A DNA stretch of 64,000 bases, from positions 62,001-126,000 of the forward strand of contig JAEYOV010000007.1 in NCBI GenBank assembly GCA_023411395.1. The letters are read 5' to 3'. Within the stretch, counting starts at the first letter, position 1. The number at the start of each line of letters is the position of its first letter. The notes beneath the pieces were generated by a model. It was not told the origin of the DNA, did no database searches, and saw only the letters and a program-made list of their open reading frames with translations. A program made the position numbers and the translations under genes. Shown in pieces: positions 60,931-64,000 of this stretch. The DNA is from Bacillota bacterium. Its GTDB lineage: Bacteria; Bacillota; Clostridia; Christensenellales; Aristaeellaceae.

Positions 60931-63155
60931 CCCACCCACTCCTTCAACTGGCGGCAAAGCGTGGTGTAGCGCCTGGCAATGTGGTTGTTGCGCACCATGG
61001 CCTCAATGACCTCCTCCCGGCCCACCAGCACCACAAGCTGCCGGGCCCTGGTGATGGCGGTATACAAGAGGTTCCGCGTCAGCAGCATGGGCGGACCGCC
61101 CACCACCGGCAGCACCACCACGGGAAACTCGCTGCCCTGGCTTTTGTGCACCGACAGGCAGTAGGCCAGCTCCAGCGATTCCCGCTGCTGCTCCTCGTAA
61201 TCCACCAACCTGTCCTCATCAAAGCGTACGGTCAAGGTCCGGTCCTCCGGATCGATGGCCTCGATAAAGCCCACGTCCCCGTTGAAGATGCCCTGGCCCT
61301 CTTCCCAGGCGGTGCCGTTCTGCCTTCGCCATTCGATTTGATAATCGTTTTTCGTCTGCATCACCTTGTCGCCCACCCGAAACAGCATATCGCCAAACAC
61401 CAGGGAGGGCTTGCCCATCTGCGGGGGATTCAGCGCCTCCTGCAGCAGGCGGTTTAGCGCCCACACGCCGCACTCGCCCTTTTTGGTGGGCGACAATACC
61501 TGGATTTGCCTAACTGCGCCAAGCAGCCTATCCTTTTCATCCATGCCCAAAAAGGAAGGCAGCCGCTGGGTGCAAAGCGCAACAATGGCATGTGCCGCCT
61601 CGCTCAGAACCGTCTTTTTCTCCAGGAACACATCGGTATTCCGGCCGTTTAAAATGGGCATTTCGCCCCCGTTGATGCGGTGGGCGTTCAGAACAATCAT
61701 GCTGTTTTCATCCTGGCGGAAGATTTCCACAAGCCGCACGCTGGGCACGGCCTCGCTTTTTAATATATCCCCCAGCACGTTCCCCGGCCCCACGGGAGGC
61801 AATTGATCCGCGTCCCCTACCAGGATCAGCCTTGTGCCAGGCGTGATGGCACGGAGCAGGCTTCGCATCAGCAGGATGTCCACCATGGACATTTCATCCA
61901 CGATGACGCAGTTGGCTTCCAGGGGGTTGTCCTGCCCCCTTGCAAAGCTTCCCTCGTCGCCGCCGTACTCCAGCATGCGGTGGATGGTTTTCGCCTCCAC
62001 CCCGGTGGCCTCGGTCATGCGCTTGGCCGCTCGACCGGAAGGTGCGCACAAAAGCACCTCCCCCTCCTTGGAAAGAAGGCGGATGATGCAGTTGATGATG
62101 GTCGTCTTGCCTGTGCCGGGGCCGCCGGTGATCACCAGCACGCCCTCATCCACCGCCGCCTGGACCGCCTTGCGCTGCAAAGCGCTGAAGGCTACGCCCT
62201 TTCCCTTTTCAAACTGCCCGATGGCCTCCTGGGCGCCGCTGCTCCTGCGATAAGGCAGCGCCGCCATCAGTTCGTGCAGCCGCTGGGCCACCTCCCGTTC
62301 GGCGTGGAGGTACTGGGGCAGGTAGATCCCCTGCTCCTGATCCTCCGTGGCGGAGACGATCATCTCCCGGCGGAGCAAAAGCTCCGCCAGCGCCACCGAT
62401 ACCAGTTCTTCGCTCACGCGCAGGAGCTTTACCGTGCGGCTTATCAGTTCCTCCCGGGGCAGATACACATGCCCGCCGGTGGAAGCCGCGTCCTGCAGCA
62501 CATACTTCAGCGCACATTTCACCCTGTGGGGCGAATCGGCCGCCATGCCCATCGATAGCGCGATGCGGTCCGCGGTGAGAAAGCCGATGCCTTCTATATC
62601 CTCCACCAGGCGGTAGGGGTTTTCCCTAATCACCGCCTGCACCTGGTCGCCGTACAGCCGGCTGATCTTTACCGCCAGCGCGGCACTGACACCGTAGCTT
62701 TGCAAAAAAACCATGGCCTGGCGGGCATACATCTGCTCATGAAAGCTCTTTGCAATTTGCGCCGCCCGCTTGCGGCCGATCTTGGGCACGTCCGCCAGCC
62801 GTTCGGGGTGCTCGCTTAAAACATCCAGCGCATCCTTGCCAAAATAGGCCACCAGCAGCTTGGCCGTGGCCGGCCCCACGCCCTTGATCAGCCCCGAGCC
62901 CAGATACCGCTCGATGCCCAACAGCGTGGTGGGCTTTACGATTTCGCATGCGGCAGCCTTCCATTGCCGGCCGTATTGGGGATGATCCACCCAGCCGCCG
63001 GACAAAATGATCTGCTCCCCGGAGGAAAGCTCCGGCAACGCGCCCACCACCGTCACCTTTTCCCTGCCGGCGCGGACCTGCATGACCGTATAGCCGTTCT
63101 CCGCATTGCGGTAGGTGATGTCCGATACCGTCGCCTCCAACTGCTCCACAGGCAT
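60918..63155 (-). CDS. recD2: RecD2-type 5'-3' DNA helicase
   Basis: Superfamily 1B helicase of DNA repair in bacteria without RecBCD, 745 residues. The N-terminal OB region (TVSDITYRNAENGYTVMQV) is followed by helix-hairpin-helix motifs (GVGPATAKLLVAYFG; DVPKIGRKRAAQIA). Walker A VITGGPGTGKTTIINC lies near residue 340 and DEMSMVDILLM near 420. The C-terminal UvrD_C_2 domain ends with AYCLSVHKSQGSEFPVVVLP. It shares the promoter region with the divergent ABC-F gene; the ATG is 10 bases after a weak GGAAGCGGGG. Confidence 0.95.
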   Translation of the reverse strand: MPVEQLEATVSDITYRNAENGYTVMQVRAGREKVTVVGALPELSSGEQIILSGGWVDHPQYGRQWKAAACEIVKPTTLLGIERYLGSGLIKGVGPATAKLLVAYFGKDALDVLSEHPERLADVPKIGRKRAAQIAKSFHEQMYARQAMVFLQSYGVSAALAVKISRLYGDQVQAVIRENPYRLVEDIEGIGFLTADRIALSMGMAADSPHRVKCALKYVLQDAASTGGHVYLPREELISRTVKLLRVSEELVSVALAELLLRREMIVSATEDQEQGIYLPQYLHAEREVAQRLHELMAALPYRRSSGAQEAIGQFEKGKGVAFSALQRKAVQAAVDEGVLVITGGPGTGKTTIINCIIRLLSKEGEVLLCAPSGRAAKRMTEATGVEAKTIHRMLEYGGDEGSFARGQDNPLEANCVIVDEMSMVDILLMRSLLRAITPGTRLILVGDADQLPPVGPGNVLGDILKSEAVPSVRLVEIFRQDENSMIVLNAHRINGGEMPILNGRNTDVFLEKKTVLSEAAHAIVALCTQRLPSFLGMDEKDRLLGAVRQIQVLSPTKKGECGVWALNRLLQEALNPPQMGKPSLVFGDMLFRVGDKVMQTKNDYQIEWRRQNGTAWEEGQGIFNGDVGFIEAIDPEDRTLTVRFDEDRLVDYEEQQRESLELAYCLSVHKSQGSEFPVVVLPVVGGPPMLLTRNLLYTAITRARQLVVLVGREEVIEAMVRNNHIARRYTTLCRQLKEWVGWVS

Positions 63156-63185
63156 GCCCCGCTTCCAAAGCTTTCTATCCCAATG

Positions 63186-63214
63186 ATTATACCACAGGCC
63201 CGGGGGCTTGACAA
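63186..63214 (-). promoter_or_regulatory. recD2 promoter
   Basis: Minus-strand TTGTCA and TATAAT with a 17-base spacer, 31 bases before the recD2 start. Its -35 overlaps the -35 of the divergent ABC-F promoter. Confidence 0.75.
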
Positions 63215-63236
63215 AGCGCTCTCACGCCGCTACAAT
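63208..63236 (+). promoter_or_regulatory. promoter of the ABC-F gene
   Basis: TTGACA and TACAAT with a 17-base spacer, giving a leader of about 175 bases. The -35 lies on the opposite strand of the recD2 -35. Confidence 0.75.
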
Positions 63237-63272
63237 GATTACGATCAATGTGGAAAGGGTAAGGTTTCACGC

Positions 63273-63284
63273 ATGCGCAAATAA
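63273..63284 (+). CDS. possible three-codon leader peptide (MRK) of the ABC-F gene
   Basis: ATGCGCAAATAA follows AAGG at a suitable distance, in the leader of the ABC-F mRNA. ABC-F resistance genes such as vmlR are known to use short upstream reading frames that sense stalled ribosomes. That role here is inferred. Confidence 0.4.
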   Translation: MRK

Positions 63285-63303
63285 CCGCTGTCAACACAAT
63301 GAT

Positions 63304-63398
63304 GCTCCCTATGGAGCCTTGTTTTGCATCGGTATTTCGCAGGCTGGACGGTTGCCCTTTTTGTTTTGGGCCGTTTTGTGCGTGCGCCTTCCGATGCA
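63304..63398 (+). promoter_or_regulatory. attenuator-like hairpins in the ABC-F leader
   Basis: GCTCC-CTAT-GGAGC (63304-63317) follows the short reading frame. ACGG..CCC with GGG-CCGT (63348-63374) is followed by TTTTG-like bases. An alternative pairing joins TGCATCGG (63325-63332) with CCGATGCA (63391-63398) and would embrace the second hairpin. This fits a switch between structures. Confidence 0.45.
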
Positions 63399-63418
63399 GT
63401 ATGCGGGAGGTTTTTTTG

Positions 63419-64000
63419 ATGTCTTTATGTTATCTGAGTGCAACCCAACTGGAAAAACACATCGGGCAGCGAAGGCTGTTTTCCATTCCATTGCTACAAA
63501 TCTATCAGGGAGACCGCATCGGGCTCATTGGCCGCAACGGTGCGGGCAAATCCACGCTGCTGTCCATATTGAGCGGGGAAACCGAACCGGACGCGGGATG
63601 GGTGAGCCGGGAAGTGCCCATCCATTTGGTGCACCAGTTCGGCGCGCCGCAAAGCGCGGAAGAAGCGCAAAACCTGAAGGAATTCCGTGTCGCGGAGGTG
63701 GCGCGGCGCACGGCGCGCAGCGGCGGGGAGGCGACCAGGCTTCGCCTGGCGGAGACGGATATCACCCGCGTCAAGCTGCTTTTTTGCGACGAGCCCACCG
63801 CCAACCTGGACGCGGAGGGCCGGGCGCTGCTTCAAAAGAAGCTGAACCAGTGCGGCACCTTCATATTGGTGAGCCACGACCGGGAACTATTAAACGGCCT
63901 GTGCAACTGCATCTGGTATTTGAACGATGAAACGGTGACCGCCTATCCCGGCAACTATGACGGCTTCCTGCGCATTCAGGAGACGGAGAAAGCGCAAAAG
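63419..64000 (+). CDS. ABC-F protein, ribosome-protection type (partial, runs off the window)
   Basis: The 194 codons present are open to the last base. GGGAGG lies just before the ATG. The first ATPase domain shows IGLIGRNGAGKSTLLSILSG near residue 36, the signature as RSGGEATRLRLA, Walker B LLFCDEPTANLDAEG near 125, and FILVSHDREL. It is compact, as in VmlR/Vga/Lsa-type proteins that remove antibiotics from ribosomes. The interdomain linker and second ATPase lie beyond the window. No transporter membrane domain belongs to this family. The resistance role is inferred from family, size of domain and leader. Confidence 0.85.
   Translation, partial: MSLCYLSATQLEKHIGQRRLFSIPLLQIYQGDRIGLIGRNGAGKSTLLSILSGETEPDAGWVSREVPIHLVHQFGAPQSAEEAQNLKEFRVAEVARRTARSGGEATRLRLAETDITRVKLLFCDEPTANLDAEGRALLQKKLNQCGTFILVSHDRELLNGLCNCIWYLNDETVTAYPGNYDGFLRIQETEKAQK

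Overview
The window looks like chromosomal DNA of an anaerobic Firmicute, most likely an uncultured member of the Clostridia. Support: strong AGGAGG-type ribosome binding sites, Bacillus/Clostridium-style promoters (TTGACA-17-TATAAT several times), a DnaD-domain protein next to a DnaC-like loader, PyrR, PurR-type boxes, RecD2, CotH-family proteins and an ABC-F protein. The DNA is clearly GC-rich by eye, apart from one AT-rich island at about 5.9-7.66 kb. No rRNA, tRNA, CRISPR array, transposase or phage gene was recognised.

Layout. 0-4.1 kb: FbpABC-like importer operon (minus strand). 4.4-5.75 kb: APC amino-acid permease. 5.9-7.66 kb: AT-rich island with two divergent genes, a DUF5677-like gene broken by an apparent one-base frameshift and a gene with an Apea/HEPN-like C-terminus. 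7.7-11.6 kb: gapA, an M29 aminopeptidase and an acyltransferase. 11.9-15.9 kb: a membrane-anchored zinc-ribbon/TPR-like protein and a secreted protein. 16.3-21.3 kb: complete livJHMGF operon with promoter and terminators. 21.3-22.7 kb: nagB and a HEAT-repeat protein. 22.8-28.4 kb: purine salvage and nucleoside uptake (xpt, BMP-type lipoprotein, three ABC genes), with paired PurBox-like sites at two promoters. 28.7-32.7 kb: an exported caspase-like lipoprotein and a DUF2975/HTH/lipoprotein operon with two operator-like dyads.

33-43 kb: two tandem CotH-kinase proteins with lamin-tail domains, a DUF4956 membrane protein, a VTC-type polyphosphate polymerase, and a FGGY sugar kinase. 43-49.5 kb: GNAT acetyltransferase, pyrR, an MFS transporter and dnaE. 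49.7-51.6 kb: two small secreted proteins (SH3 repeats; LRR plus SH3). 51.9-58.2 kb: DnaD, DnaC, inorganic pyrophosphatase, an ArsC-fold protein without the catalytic cysteine, and a membrane EAL protein with a degenerate GGDEF. 58.4-64 kb: a GlpA-like oxidoreductase, a MITE-like element, comF, recD2, and an ABC-F protein cut by the window end, with an attenuator-like leader.

The most unusual material is between genes. There are many perfect hairpins with three-base loops. One nested-hairpin repeat has three copies, and its stems differ in sequence but remain paired. Other elements include 61-bp and 43-bp tandem repeats, a double-hairpin element read as protein at the start of an acyltransferase, and two MITE-like elements. 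The best candidates for poorly described biology are the divergent gene pair in the AT-rich island, the CotH/DUF4956/VTC cluster, and the covarying hairpin family.
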